The notes: generated from the sequence alone by a model not told the origin. Positions 41,350 to 51,199 are shown, counted from the stretch's first letter. The stretch is 64,000 bases of DNA from Gammaproteobacteria bacterium (GCA_040183005.1 JAMPIW010000002.1:62001-126000), one strand, 5' to 3'. Program-made: numbers and translations.

Positions 41350-43658
41350 TCGATTTCCTCCGTTTTCCAATACTCAGGCGCAAAGTCGTCGACTTTAATC
41401 ACCTCTTTGCGCGCGGCGATGGCGTCAAGCAATACCCCTGCTTCATCTTCGCTGATCACACTTTGTTTGACGGCTTCGCGTATCCGCGCCACCTCGTCAT
41501 TGCCGTTCGCTGCGCCCGCGTTCAACGCTGCACGCAGCTTTTTCTCCACCGCCTCGGCGGCGATAGTCTTGCGCAATGCGTCTTCCAGACGCCCCAGCGG
41601 CTCGGCAAAATCAGTGGGAGCATACATTCCCAGCGTCAGCCGGTCGCGGGCCTCGGAAGGCTCAAGCAGCAGGCTTGCTGCCTTGTGGCCCAGCGCGTCA
41701 TGCGGTGCAGCATACGGCTTGCCGAGAGGAAAGACCAGCAGGCGCAACAGCGCGGCGGCGCCCCGGTTGGGGAGGTTGCGCAGCAGGCCGTCCAGCGCCT
41801 CCTGCATTTGATGCAGCGCATCATCGCACGCCCATTGCAGCAGAGGCAGGTCGGCGGCGGGACGCCCCTGATCGGCAAAGCGCTTGAGCACGGTGGATGC
41901 CAGATATAATTGACTCAACACATCGGCCAGCCGCCCAGAAAGTTTTTCCTTGCGTTTGAGCGCCCCGCCCAGCATCAACATGGACGCATCGGCCACCAAT
42001 GCGAACGCTGCGCTCATGCGCGTTAATTGCCGATAATAATGACGCTCCGACCCAGCCTGCGCTGGCGCGCCCGCAAAATTTGCTCCCGTCAAACCATGCA
42101 GCAGCGCGCGAATGGCATTGCCCACGGTGAATCCGATGTGCCCGAAAAATGCCTTGTCAAACTGCTCGGATGCGCGTTGCGGATCGGTATCCGTCGCCGC
42201 CCGCATTTCCTTCAACACATAGGGATGGGCGCGCACTGCGCCTTGGCCGAAGATGATCAGGCTACGCGTGAGAATGTTCGCGCCCTCCACTGTAATACCG
42301 ATGGGAATGGACTGATAAACACGCCCCAGCAGGTTGCGCGGCCCCATGCAGATGCCACTGCCGCCCTGCACATCCATCGCGTCGTTGACCACCTTGCGCA
42401 TACGTTCAGTGAGATGATATTTGACGATGGCCGACACCACCGAGGGCTTCTCGCCCAGATCCACGGCGCCTGCCGTCATGATGCGCGCGGCGTCCATCAT
42501 GTATGTATAACCGGCGATACGCGCCAAGGCCTCTTCCACGCCTTCGAAGCGGCCAATGGGCATCTTGAATTGCTTGCGGATGCGCGCATAGGCGCCTGTG
42601 GCGCGGCATGCCAGCTTGCTCGCCCCCACACTCTGCGCAGGCAACGAGATGGAACGCCCTGCCGCCAGGGACTCCATGAGCATGCGCCAGCCCTGGCCCG
42701 CACCTGCCGCACCACCGATAATCCAATCCAGCGGAATAAACACATCCTTGCCGCTGTTCGGCCCGTTCTGGAAGGGAATGTTGAGAGGGAAATGGCGATT
42801 GCCGATAGTGATGCCCGGCGTATTGGTCGGGATCAGCGCGCAGGTGATGCCCAATTCCTTTTTGCTGCCCAGCAACCCGTCGGGGTCATAGAGCTTGAAG
42901 GCCAGACCCAGCACCGTCGCCACCGGGCCGAGGGTGATATAGCGCTTATCCCAATTGAGACGAATGCCAACGATATCGTTCCCTTGAAACGTGCCACGGC
43001 ACACCACACCTGTATCCGGGATAGAGCTGGCATCCGAACCCGCCTCCGGGCCAGTGAGCGCAAAGCACGGCACCTCTTCACCACGCGCCAGACGCGGCAG
43101 GTAATGGTTCTTCTGCTCCTCCGTGCCGTAGTTCAGCAGTAGCTCCGCCGGACCTAAGGAATTGGGCACCATCACCGTCACGCCCGCCGTCACGCTGCGG
43201 CCAGAGATCTTCATCACCACTGCGGAATGCACCAGGGCGGAGAATTCCAGACCACCGTATTTTTTCGGGATGATCATGCCGAAGAAACGGTTGTCCTTGA
43301 TGAATTGCCAGACGTGCGGCGGCAGGTCGTGTAATTCTTCGGTGATGTGCCAGTCGTTGAGCATGCGGCACAGCTCTTCCACCGGGCCGTCGAGAAACGC
43401 CTGCTCCTCGACACTGAGTTTCGGCGCGGGGATGGCGAGTAGTTTGTTCCAGTCGGGACGACCACTGAAGAGGTCGCCCTCCCACCATACCGTACCCGCC
43501 TCAATCGCATCGCGCTCGGTTTGCGACATGGGCGGCAACGCAGCGCGGAACCATGGCAGTATCCGGTTACTGATTAATGGCCGCCGTAATGCCGGAATAC
43601 CGAGCAGCGCCACCAACGCGGCCAGCAAAACACCTACTACCAACAAAAAGGACATCAT
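41307..43658 (-). CDS. fadE: FadE-type acyl-CoA dehydrogenase
   Basis: The 783-aa protein has an N-terminal membrane helix (about 3-22), then an acyl-CoA dehydrogenase core (FALTGPEAGSDASSIPD, DVQGGSGICMGPRN) and the long C-terminal DUF1974 extension of FadE. It introduces the first double bond of beta-oxidation. The ATG at 43658 overlaps the stop of the upstream YiiX-type gene (43655-43657), so the two are cotranscribed. Confidence 0.93.
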   Translation of the reverse strand: MMSFLLVVGVLLAALVALLGIPALRRPLISNRILPWFRAALPPMSQTERDAIEAGTVWWEGDLFSGRPDWNKLLAIPAPKLSVEEQAFLDGPVEELCRMLNDWHITEELHDLPPHVWQFIKDNRFFGMIIPKKYGGLEFSALVHSAVVMKISGRSVTAGVTVMVPNSLGPAELLLNYGTEEQKNHYLPRLARGEEVPCFALTGPEAGSDASSIPDTGVVCRGTFQGNDIVGIRLNWDKRYITLGPVATVLGLAFKLYDPDGLLGSKKELGITCALIPTNTPGITIGNRHFPLNIPFQNGPNSGKDVFIPLDWIIGGAAGAGQGWRMLMESLAAGRSISLPAQSVGASKLACRATGAYARIRKQFKMPIGRFEGVEEALARIAGYTYMMDAARIMTAGAVDLGEKPSVVSAIVKYHLTERMRKVVNDAMDVQGGSGICMGPRNLLGRVYQSIPIGITVEGANILTRSLIIFGQGAVRAHPYVLKEMRAATDTDPQRASEQFDKAFFGHIGFTVGNAIRALLHGLTGANFAGAPAQAGSERHYYRQLTRMSAAFALVADASMLMLGGALKRKEKLSGRLADVLSQLYLASTVLKRFADQGRPAADLPLLQWACDDALHQMQEALDGLLRNLPNRGAAALLRLLVFPLGKPYAAPHDALGHKAASLLLEPSEARDRLTLGMYAPTDFAEPLGRLEDALRKTIAAEAVEKKLRAALNAGAANGNDEVARIREAVKQSVISEDEAGVLLDAIAARKEVIKVDDFAPEYWKTEEIEWPTEQKMPAKRFI

Positions 43659-44584
43659 GTCTTGGTCGCTCCCACTATAACTCTATGCCTTCGGGCACGG
43701 CGGCTGCGCCATTGCATACCATTGCGCGCGGCGGCTTCATCGCTGGCATTGGCCGCCAGGAATGATGCCGGAGCCACGGGCATGACGCAGTCATTTTCGT
43801 CATTGCAAATCGCCCTGCTGCTGTCCCAAGGGAGATGGCGATAAACACCGACATCGTCCAGGGCCGGCAAAGGACACTTCACAACATCAAAGTAGGGAGA
43901 ATAATCAAAGTCACGGGGTATGCACAAGCGCGCATTGCGCGGGTAGAGCCGCAGCCCGCCATCATCACTGCGGCGCGCCACCGGCAATACCGGGTAATTC
44001 ACGGATTCAAACGCTGCCGCAATCAGCGTGGAGCAGATGGTGCGCTTGGAAATATCCGCGCGAATATCAAACAGGCTAGACCGCCAACGCCGTGGCAGCA
44101 CGCTGTAAGGAGACATCAGCCGCGCCAGATCGAACAGTTGGCGAATATCATACTCGACACCCAGGTGCCGCACGGCAAATTCAATCACCTTATACGCATC
44201 ATCGGATGACAAGCCGCGCGGCTGGCAAACACGCAGATGCGCACCACGGTAACGGCTCAGTGGCGCAACAATAATACCTTGGCCAATCAGCCCCTCGATC
44301 AATAACGGCTCACTGAGATCACCTTCATAAAACCTGCGGATATGCCAGCGCACTCCCTCATCCTCGATTTCATGAAGATAACCCACATAGAGCGCAGAGT
44401 GGGTCCACTGGCTTTGCGTGATATTTTTGATAAAACCGCTAAGACGGGTACTCCCCTCCACCAGCACCACATCACCGGGGCGAACCACCCGGCGCAAACG
44501 CTCGAAATCACACAGCGGGGTGGCCTTGGCGTCCATCTCCTGGGCAAGCCATCGGTCGAATCTTTTTCTCAGCCAGCCTAACAT
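43655..44584 (-). CDS. YiiX/YebB-type permuted papain-fold (NlpC/P60-like) protein
   Basis: The 309-aa protein has GDVVLVEG, the histidine in SQWTHSALYVGYLHEI and a later cysteine in KRTICSTLIAAAFESV. This is the permuted order (His before Cys) of YaeF/YiiX NlpC/P60-like enzymes. No signal peptide is visible, although an amphipathic N-terminus (MLGWLRKRFDRWL) may associate with membranes. It is the first gene of a unit continuing into fadE, fadI and fadJ. Relatives of this fold include LRAT-like acyltransferases, so an acyl substrate is plausible, but this is inference. Confidence 0.78.
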   Translation of the reverse strand: MLGWLRKRFDRWLAQEMDAKATPLCDFERLRRVVRPGDVVLVEGSTRLSGFIKNITQSQWTHSALYVGYLHEIEDEGVRWHIRRFYEGDLSEPLLIEGLIGQGIIVAPLSRYRGAHLRVCQPRGLSSDDAYKVIEFAVRHLGVEYDIRQLFDLARLMSPYSVLPRRWRSSLFDIRADISKRTICSTLIAAAFESVNYPVLPVARRSDDGGLRLYPRNARLCIPRDFDYSPYFDVVKCPLPALDDVGVYRHLPWDSSRAICNDENDCVMPVAPASFLAANASDEAAARNGMQWRSRRARRHRVIVGATKT

Positions 44585-44804
44585 AACTCACCTCTCTGTC
44601 TGACGTTACTTCTGCGCCGTGAGAGCCGGCATGAAACGGGGCATCTATAATGGTAGACAATGCCAGTTGCTACATGTTCTATAGCGGCAGGATGCGGGGG
44701 TTTTTAAAGGGGATAAGAGCTGGTGCAGTGAGTAACCTGAGGCATTAAAACCTGTATACTTGCGGGATTGTATATCTACAGTATTTTGCTAATTACTGAA
44801 TCCC

Positions 44805-45611
44805 ATGACTACCAATTCCAATAACGCCATCGGCGTATTCGACTCCGGCGTCGGCGGCCTTACCGTCGTGCGCGCGCTCATGGAGCGTCTGCCCTTTGAG
44901 AACATCGTTTACTTCGGCGACACGGCACGTGTGCCCTATGGGGTGAAGTCGGTCGAAACCATCTCCCATTTCACAACACAGATCACGGAGTTCCTGCTCC
45001 AGCAGAACGTCAAGCTGCTCATCATTGCGTGCAACACCATGGCCGCCGTAGCCTCGCAGGTGGTGCGCGACCTCTCCCCCGTGCCGGTGCTGGATGTGAT
45101 TGATGCCGGCGCGCTGGGCGCCATTGCCGCAACACACAAAAAATATGTGGGGGTGATTGGCACTCCAACCACCATCAATAGTAACGCCTATACCCGCGCA
45201 ATACATCAGCACGCCCCAGACATCCGGGTGTTTTCACAGGCCTGCCCGTTATTCGTGCCGCTCGTGGAAGAAGGCTGGCTCGATCACCAGGTCACCCGCC
45301 TTACCGCACAGGAATATCTCAAGCCCGTACTGGCGCAAAACATCGACACCCTGGTGCTGGGATGCACACACTACCCCCTGCTCAAACCGCTGCTGCAAGA
45401 AGCCGCCGGATCGAAAATTCAACTCGTTGATTCCGCCGAAAGCATGGCAGAACAGACTGCTGACTTGCTCGACAAAATGGGCTTGGCGAATCCGCAACGT
45501 TCAGCGCCCGATTATCATTTTTATGTCACCGATGTACCGCTGCGTTTTCAGACCATCGGCGAGCGGTTTTTGGGGCGAACACTTTACAATGTGCATGTAG
45601 TGAAGTGGTGA
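44805..45611 (+). CDS. murI: Glutamate racemase
   Basis: The 268-aa protein has GVFDSGVGGLTV, FGDTARVPYG, the catalytic cysteine pair in IIACNTMAA (C76) and LGCTHYPLL (C187). It makes D-glutamate for peptidoglycan. The length and motif spacing are normal. It is separated from the yiiX-like gene by 220 bp of promoter-like, AT-rich sequence without a gene. Confidence 0.96.
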   Translation: MTTNSNNAIGVFDSGVGGLTVVRALMERLPFENIVYFGDTARVPYGVKSVETISHFTTQITEFLLQQNVKLLIIACNTMAAVASQVVRDLSPVPVLDVIDAGALGAIAATHKKYVGVIGTPTTINSNAYTRAIHQHAPDIRVFSQACPLFVPLVEEGWLDHQVTRLTAQEYLKPVLAQNIDTLVLGCTHYPLLKPLLQEAAGSKIQLVDSAESMAEQTADLLDKMGLANPQRSAPDYHFYVTDVPLRFQTIGERFLGRTLYNVHVVKW

Positions 45612-45630
45612 GATGAAGCTTGGCAGCCTG

Positions 45631-45657
45631 CGTAGGGTGCGCACGGCGCGCCCTACG
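45631..45657. repeat. GTAGGGTGCG-type hairpin after murI
   Basis: CGTAGGGTGCGC, a 3-nt loop and GCGCGCCCTACG pair with one mismatch. It lies 20 bp past the murI stop, between convergent genes, and may help end transcription. Confidence 0.65.
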
Positions 45658-45748
45658 TTTGAAACTCAGGCACTCCACATCGGCAACTGCTCCCATCCGA
45701 CGTGCATCCATGCACGTCGCAGGATGCCAAAGAGCCGCCACGGACTCG

Positions 45749-46279
45749 TCACCGAAAATGGCGGTGCATGAAAGGCGATGGCCAGAAAGGATCATAATAG
45801 CCGTAGGGATAAAACGGGCGAGCGGGATAATAATAAGGCGGCGGCATCGTAGAAAAATCGGGGCGTACCGGCCACAGATAAAGCCGTTCGATTGTTACAC
45901 GCGGATAGCGATAGTCATACTCACCAATTTTGCCGCTCACCGGCTCTATCACTGTGCCCACCACGGTCATCTCCCTACCCTTGGCATACACGGCTGGATC
46001 GTAGAACTGGGGGGCACAGGCAATAAAGCGGCTATCTGAGTTATCACTGCGCAGTGGACGCGCCGAGCTATCAAGTGGCCTGGCGAGCAATTCGAAGCAG
46101 GTCTCTTCCTTGTTCACCGTAACCTTGATGATCTCACCGCCCCAGCGCACACGATTGCCACTTGCATCCTCGCGTAACGTCTGTTGCGGCGAAATGGCGG
46201 CGACGTTCCCCATGATCGGCTTGGGGATGGAAGCGCAGCCAGACAGCAGCACAACGATTAATACGGTCCAGCGCAACAT
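45749..46279 (-). CDS. Slp-family outer membrane lipoprotein
   Basis: The 176-aa protein starts MLRWTVLIVVLLSGC with the lipobox LLSGC (cysteine 15). It then shows the Slp family pattern GNVAAISPQQTLREDASGNRVRWGG and a strand with GREMTVVGTVIEPVSGKIGEYDYRYPRVTI. The tail is rich in aromatic, proline and histidine residues. GGAG 7 nt upstream fixes the ATG at 46279; the frame opens further upstream. Slp proteins are starvation or acid-inducible in E. coli; the role here is not known. Confidence 0.82.
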   Translation of the reverse strand: MLRWTVLIVVLLSGCASIPKPIMGNVAAISPQQTLREDASGNRVRWGGEIIKVTVNKEETCFELLARPLDSSARPLRSDNSDSRFIACAPQFYDPAVYAKGREMTVVGTVIEPVSGKIGEYDYRYPRVTIERLYLWPVRPDFSTMPPPYYYPARPFYPYGYYDPFWPSPFMHRHFR

Positions 46280-46470
46280 TTGATTACTCCGCATATGTTT
46301 CAATCCTATTGATTTCGACCAATCAGCGTGGCAATAGTTTCGCCGCGGCCAAATCGCCAACAGGGATTGCCGGGGCATAGCAAAAAGTAGATACTGGAAT
46401 AGGGCAGGCATTGGAAATACCATAACATATCGGCTCCGCCCATCCCATCCTGAAACAGGAGTAACCCAGG

Positions 46471-47268
46471 ATGAATAACAACACAATATCAGTGCAGCGT
46501 CAGGGTATTTTCAGGATGCCCAGGATACGCAACATTTTCTGTTTTTTTGCCTTGATTTTCATATACGTCCCAGCGAACGCATTTGACCTCGGCGACCTCA
46601 AACGGCTCACCACGCCGCAGCCGTCCCAACCCGCGGACAATGCCGGAATCGCCGCGCTTTCCGACGGCGATGTAGTGAATGGCCTAAAAGAGGCGCTTAC
46701 TCAGGGCGCTGGCAACGCAGTGACCAGCCTCGGACGGCAGGACGGATTTCTCGGCAACGACAAGGTCCGCATTCCCCTCCCTGATGCAGTCCGGAAAGCA
46801 GAACCCATGCTGCGCACGCTGGGCCAAGGCAAGGCGATCGACGATCTGGTCACCTCGATGAACCGTGCCGCGGAAGCTGCAGTGCCGGAAGCAAAGACCC
46901 TGCTGGTAGCCGCGATCAAACAGATGTCCGTGCAAGATGCGAAGCAGATCCTGACTGGCCCACAGGATGCAGCAACTCAATATTTCCGCAAATCCACCGA
47001 ACCGGAGCTGCGCACCCGCTTTCTTCCTATAGTGGACAAGGCGGTGGGGCGACTTGGCGTAGCCGGGAAATATAACCGCGTCGCCGGTTCGGCATCCAAA
47101 CTTGGCCTGGTAGGGAAGGATCAAGCGACAGTACAGGATTATGTAACGCAAAAGGCTCTGGACGGCCTGTTCCTCATGGTTGCCGACGAGGAGCGCGCCA
47201 TCCGCACCGACCCCGTCGCGCGCACCGGGCACTGGGTAAAGAAAGTCTTCGGTGCGCTCGGCAATTGA
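46471..47268 (+). CDS. DUF4197 domain protein, exported
   Basis: The 265-aa protein has an N-terminal signal-like helix (IRNIFCFFALIFIYVPANAFD), then a DUF4197 domain (ALSDGDVVNGLKEALTQGAGNAV, DGFLGNDKVRIPLPD). A conserved end reads YVTQKALDGLFLMVADEERAIRTDP. Family function is unknown. An AGGAG site lies 9 nt before ATG. It is divergent from the Slp-type gene. Confidence 0.85.
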   Translation: MNNNTISVQRQGIFRMPRIRNIFCFFALIFIYVPANAFDLGDLKRLTTPQPSQPADNAGIAALSDGDVVNGLKEALTQGAGNAVTSLGRQDGFLGNDKVRIPLPDAVRKAEPMLRTLGQGKAIDDLVTSMNRAAEAAVPEAKTLLVAAIKQMSVQDAKQILTGPQDAATQYFRKSTEPELRTRFLPIVDKAVGRLGVAGKYNRVAGSASKLGLVGKDQATVQDYVTQKALDGLFLMVADEERAIRTDPVARTGHWVKKVFGALGN

Positions 47269-47315
47269 GGCGTGGCCTACCCTGAAACGCATTCTATTTC
47301 GAAAGCACATTTTTT

Positions 47316-47340
47316 GTAGGGTGCGTCATACGCACCCTAC
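47316..47340. repeat. GTAGGGTGCG hairpin between DUF4197 and hrpB
   Basis: GTAGGGTGCG-TCATA-CGCACCCTAC, perfect 10-bp arms. It belongs to the same family as the element at 36032-36082. Confidence 0.75.
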
Positions 47341-47429
47341 TATTGACCTAGAAATGGAATGAAGAGCAAGGACGCTCCGACCATTTAAAAAATAGCACCT
47401 TTGCTTTTCGTTACCAAAAAAAGCCACGT

Positions 47430-50027
47430 ATGCCCGCCTCCTTACCTATCGAAGTAACCCTCCCCGAGTTGCGCACCGCGCTCGCCACGCATCCCGCAGC
47501 CGTGCTGCAAGCCCCGCCCGGCGCGGGCAAAACCACGCTGGTGCCACTCGCACTCCTTGATGAACCCTGGCTGCAAGGCCGCTCGATCGTGATGCTCGAA
47601 CCACGTCGTCTTGCGGCACGGGCGGCAGCGGCGCGCATGGCAGATTTGCTGGGCGAAAAGGTGGGGCACACCGTGGGTTACCGCATTCGCTTCGACAGCC
47701 AGATCTCACGCCAGACGCGCATTGAGGTGCTCACCGAGGGCATACTCACCCGCCGCCTGCAAAGCGATCCGGCGCTGGAGGGGGTAGGACTGGTGATCTT
47801 CGATGAGTTTCACGAGCGCAATCTCAACGCTGATCTCGCGCTGGCGCTGTGCATCGACAGCCAGCGCGGCCTGCGCGACGATTTGAAGGTGCTGGTGATG
47901 TCAGCCACGCTCGATACCGAAGGCGTCGCCAAGCTATTAAATAACGCACCCATTATCACCAGCATGGGGCGTAGCTTTCCAGTGACAGTCAACTACCTGC
48001 CCCGCGACCCGGAAAGCAGAACGCCCGAGACCGTAGCCACCGCAGTGCGCCGTGCCTTATACGAGCAACAAGGCGACGTGCTGGCCTTTCTTCCAGGTGG
48101 CGGCGAGATCCGGCGCACACAGCGATTATTGGAAGCCGATCCCGCCTGCGCAGAGGTCCGTATCCATCCCCTCTATGGCGACCTGCCGAAAGAGGCACAG
48201 GACCGGGCAATCCGGCCGGATTCCAGCGGCCAGCGCAAGGTGGTGTTAGCTACCTCCATCGCCGAAACCAGCCTGACTATCGAGGGCATCGTCAGCGTAG
48301 TGGATAGCGGTTTCGCGCGCGTACCGCGCTTCGACCCGAACAGCGGCCTAACAAGACTCGACACTGTGCGCGTATCACGTGCGTCAGCCGAGCAACGCGC
48401 CGGACGCGGCGGACGCCTCGGGCCAGGTCACTGCTACCGGCTGTGGAGCGAATCCACCCAGCGCGGACTGCAGGCCCAGACCATACCGGAAATACTCACC
48501 GCAGACCTCGCCCCGCTGGCACTGGATCTTGCACAATGGGGGGTGCGTAATGCGGCAGACCTGGCGTGGCTGGACCCACCCCCGCCCGGCGCGCTGGCTC
48601 AGGCGCGGCAGTTGCTCATCGAGCTGGGCGCGCTGGATGACAAGGGCTTGATCACCCCCTCCGGCCAGGCAATGGCCGCGTTGCCCGCGCACCCACGTCT
48701 CGCTCACCTGCTGCTGGAGGGCAACAAGCTGGGATTGGGCGCGCTGGCCTGCGATATATCAGCTCTACTAGCCGAGCGCGACATTCTCACCAACGACTAC
48801 CCTCAAGGGGACAAGAACCAGAGTCGTAAACGCACCTGCGACCTACTGGAGCGCGTCGAAGCGATAATGGCATTCCGCAAACGCGGCAGGGCCGGTGCGC
48901 AATCCTATGGGGCAGACCCTTATGCCTGTGAACGCATCGAACAGGCGGCCAGCCAGTGGCGGCGACAGCTGAATATCAAACAACCTGCGCCGTCCAGGGA
49001 CGGACCAGTGTCGCGGGAGGCAGGAAGCCGGGAGCGACCAAACGCCAGCGACGAAGAGGTAGGCCTACTCTTGGCTCTCGCCTATCCAGACCGCATCGCC
49101 GCGCAGCGTGAAGCCAACACTGGGCGCTACCTGCTCGCCAATGGCCGTGGTGCGCGCCTGGCATGCGAGGATCATCTGATCAAATACACCTACCTGGTAG
49201 CCGCGCAGATGGATGCAGGAAAAATCGAAAGCATAATCCACCTCGCCGCGCCAGTCACTGTGCAGGCGTTGCGCAAACATCTCGCGGGACGAATACAAAC
49301 ACAAGACGTAGTGCGCTGGGACAGCCAGCAGCAAGCCATCATCGCGCGGCGCGAAGAACGAACTGGAGAACTCGTGCTCGCCAGCCAAACGCTGACAAAA
49401 GCCAGCCCAGAGGCGTTACGCAAAGCCATGCTTGAAGGTGTGCGCCGTCTCGGACTGGAAGCATTGCCCTGGACACGCGAAACCAGAGAATGGCAAACGC
49501 GGGTACTATCGTTGCGCCACTGGTGCCCAGAGGAAGGCTGGCCGGACGTGAGCGACGCACAGCTTGATGCAACACTGGAAGACTGGCTGGAGCCATACCT
49601 CGACGGCATCACCCGCCGCGACCATCTGACCCGCCTCGACCTGCCGGCAATATTGCAAAACACGCTGGACTGGACGCAGCGCACCCGCCTCGACGAAGGC
49701 GCGCCCACCCACCTCACCGTGCCCAGCGGATCGCGCCTGCGCCTGCAATATACCCCCGGCGAATCGCCGGTGCTGGCGGTGAAACTGCAAGAAATGTTCG
49801 GCCTCGCCGACACACCGCGCGTGGCCTGGGGACGTGTGCCGGTAACCCTGCACCTGCTCTCCCCGGCACAAAACCCCATCCAGGTAACACAAGACCTGCG
49901 CGGCTTCTGGGAACGCACCTACACCGAAGTAAAAAAAGAACTCAAAGGCCGCTACCCCAAACACCCCTGGCCGGATGACCCGTGGAACGCCGAACCTACG
50001 GCACGCAGAAAACCTAGGCCCCGCTGA
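47430..50027 (+). CDS. hrpB: ATP-dependent helicase HrpB
   Basis: The 865-aa DExH-box helicase has Walker A GAGKTT (31-36), DEFHERN (near 126) for motif II, SATLDT, and helicase C-terminal motifs SIAETSLTI and RVSRASAEQRAGRGGR. The HrpB-specific C-terminal domain includes WLEPYLDGITRR and the terminal PKHPWPDDPW. The E. coli homologue is a putative RNA helicase with no essential function defined. A hairpin terminator follows. Confidence 0.95.
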   Translation: MPASLPIEVTLPELRTALATHPAAVLQAPPGAGKTTLVPLALLDEPWLQGRSIVMLEPRRLAARAAAARMADLLGEKVGHTVGYRIRFDSQISRQTRIEVLTEGILTRRLQSDPALEGVGLVIFDEFHERNLNADLALALCIDSQRGLRDDLKVLVMSATLDTEGVAKLLNNAPIITSMGRSFPVTVNYLPRDPESRTPETVATAVRRALYEQQGDVLAFLPGGGEIRRTQRLLEADPACAEVRIHPLYGDLPKEAQDRAIRPDSSGQRKVVLATSIAETSLTIEGIVSVVDSGFARVPRFDPNSGLTRLDTVRVSRASAEQRAGRGGRLGPGHCYRLWSESTQRGLQAQTIPEILTADLAPLALDLAQWGVRNAADLAWLDPPPPGALAQARQLLIELGALDDKGLITPSGQAMAALPAHPRLAHLLLEGNKLGLGALACDISALLAERDILTNDYPQGDKNQSRKRTCDLLERVEAIMAFRKRGRAGAQSYGADPYACERIEQAASQWRRQLNIKQPAPSRDGPVSREAGSRERPNASDEEVGLLLALAYPDRIAAQREANTGRYLLANGRGARLACEDHLIKYTYLVAAQMDAGKIESIIHLAAPVTVQALRKHLAGRIQTQDVVRWDSQQQAIIARREERTGELVLASQTLTKASPEALRKAMLEGVRRLGLEALPWTRETREWQTRVLSLRHWCPEEGWPDVSDAQLDATLEDWLEPYLDGITRRDHLTRLDLPAILQNTLDWTQRTRLDEGAPTHLTVPSGSRLRLQYTPGESPVLAVKLQEMFGLADTPRVAWGRVPVTLHLLSPAQNPIQVTQDLRGFWERTYTEVKKELKGRYPKHPWPDDPWNAEPTARRKPRPR

Positions 50028-50049
50028 AAAAAATTAGCCACAGAAAAAT

Positions 50050-50084
50050 AGCCGATACTGTGGTGCTTCACCTCGGCTTTTTTT
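50050..50084 (+). terminator. Rho-independent terminator of hrpB
   Basis: AGCCGA, a loop of about 17 nt, TCGGCT and then a run of seven T. The start of the stem is about 22 bp past the hrpB stop. Confidence 0.7.
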
Positions 50085-50254
50085 GCCCAGACTTGCTACA
50101 GGCAATACAGGGGGGGTGCGTGGCAAGCATATTATTAGAAATGGCGCACTGAAAACACAACGGCGACAGATGAAAACGAATTGAACTGATTTCTAATGAG
50201 CGTTATAGTCGGAATCAATTTTCCATACCACCCTCATAAAAGGATTTTGCCACC

Positions 50255-51199
50255 ATGATCAAAACCAGCCTGCTTGTCCGTGTCTTTGGCTTGTTGCTGT
50301 TATTCTCGCCACCCTTCGCTTCCGCGCTGCCTTACAACAGTCTTTATGTCTTCGGCGACAGTCTTTCCGATAATGGAAATGCATACTTGTTGACAGGAGG
50401 CGTGATTCCGCCGAGTCCGCCGTATGCCCAACAGTTTTCCAACGGGCCGGTGGCGGTTGAAAATCTTGCTGCAGCACTCGGGGTCGGGCTTTCCCCTTCT
50501 GTTCTGGGCGGCACGAACTATGCGGTTGGCGGCGCCACTACAGGTGCCGCGAGCTTTATTCCCCCTTTAAACGGTACAGGCATCAGCTCCCAGATTTCGG
50601 ATTTCACATCCACGCCGCCGTCGTTTGATCCAGCTCAAAGCCTATTTGTTGTGTGGGGCGGGCCAAATGATTTCTTTCTCAACCCGACCACCGCGGCAAT
50701 TGCTCCTGCAATGACAAATTTGGAAAATGCCATAACGGCACTGGCGGGGATAGGGGCTCAACATATCCTGGTGCCTAACATGCCGGATCTGGGACTGACA
50801 CCGTTTGGCCTTTCCCTGGGCGCGGCCGGTTCGACCGGCTTAACTGCATTGAGCCACGGTTTCAATCAGGGGCTGGCACAGATGCTTGGGTCGCTTGGTC
50901 AGTCACTGCCTGTCGATATCATAGCCTTCGATACCTTTGCTCTGCTGAGCGAGGTCCGACTTAACCCTTCCGCATACGGTCTTACGAATATCAGCGAACA
51001 ATGCTTGGGCAATCCTGCATGTACAGACCCCAATACCTTTCTGTTTTGGGATGGCGTGCATCCGACCACAAGCGGTCATGCCATTCTTGGTGAAAGATTT
51101 GCTACTGCGGTACCAGAGCCGTCAATTGTAGTGTTGCTTCTAGCGGGCTTGACCGTGATCTTCATGCTACGTCGCCGAGAGGTGAAGGTTCTGGTATAG
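50255..51199 (+). CDS. SGNH/GDSL-type lipase with PEP-CTERM sorting signal
   Basis: The 314-aa protein has a signal peptide and then the GDSL block YVFGDSLSDNGN with nucleophile S36, WGGPNDFF (oxyanion asparagine) and DGVHPTTSGH (Asp and His). The C-terminus reads VPEPS, a hydrophobic LLLAGLTVIFML helix and RRR. That is a PEP-CTERM signal for processing by exosortase/archaeosortase-like enzymes. The exosortase gene is not in this window. It would act on ester substrates at the cell surface or in secreted polysaccharide. Confidence 0.9.
   Translation: MIKTSLLVRVFGLLLLFSPPFASALPYNSLYVFGDSLSDNGNAYLLTGGVIPPSPPYAQQFSNGPVAVENLAAALGVGLSPSVLGGTNYAVGGATTGAASFIPPLNGTGISSQISDFTSTPPSFDPAQSLFVVWGGPNDFFLNPTTAAIAPAMTNLENAITALAGIGAQHILVPNMPDLGLTPFGLSLGAAGSTGLTALSHGFNQGLAQMLGSLGQSLPVDIIAFDTFALLSEVRLNPSAYGLTNISEQCLGNPACTDPNTFLFWDGVHPTTSGHAILGERFATAVPEPSIVVLLLAGLTVIFMLRRREVKVLV

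Noticed and set aside
40147-41811. 554-codon plus-strand frame across fadI/fadE
   Set aside because: Antisense to two genes with strong family motifs; no domain or start signal.
42027-43142. 371-codon plus-strand frame inside fadE
   Set aside because: Antisense frame with no motif; fadE is supported on the other strand.
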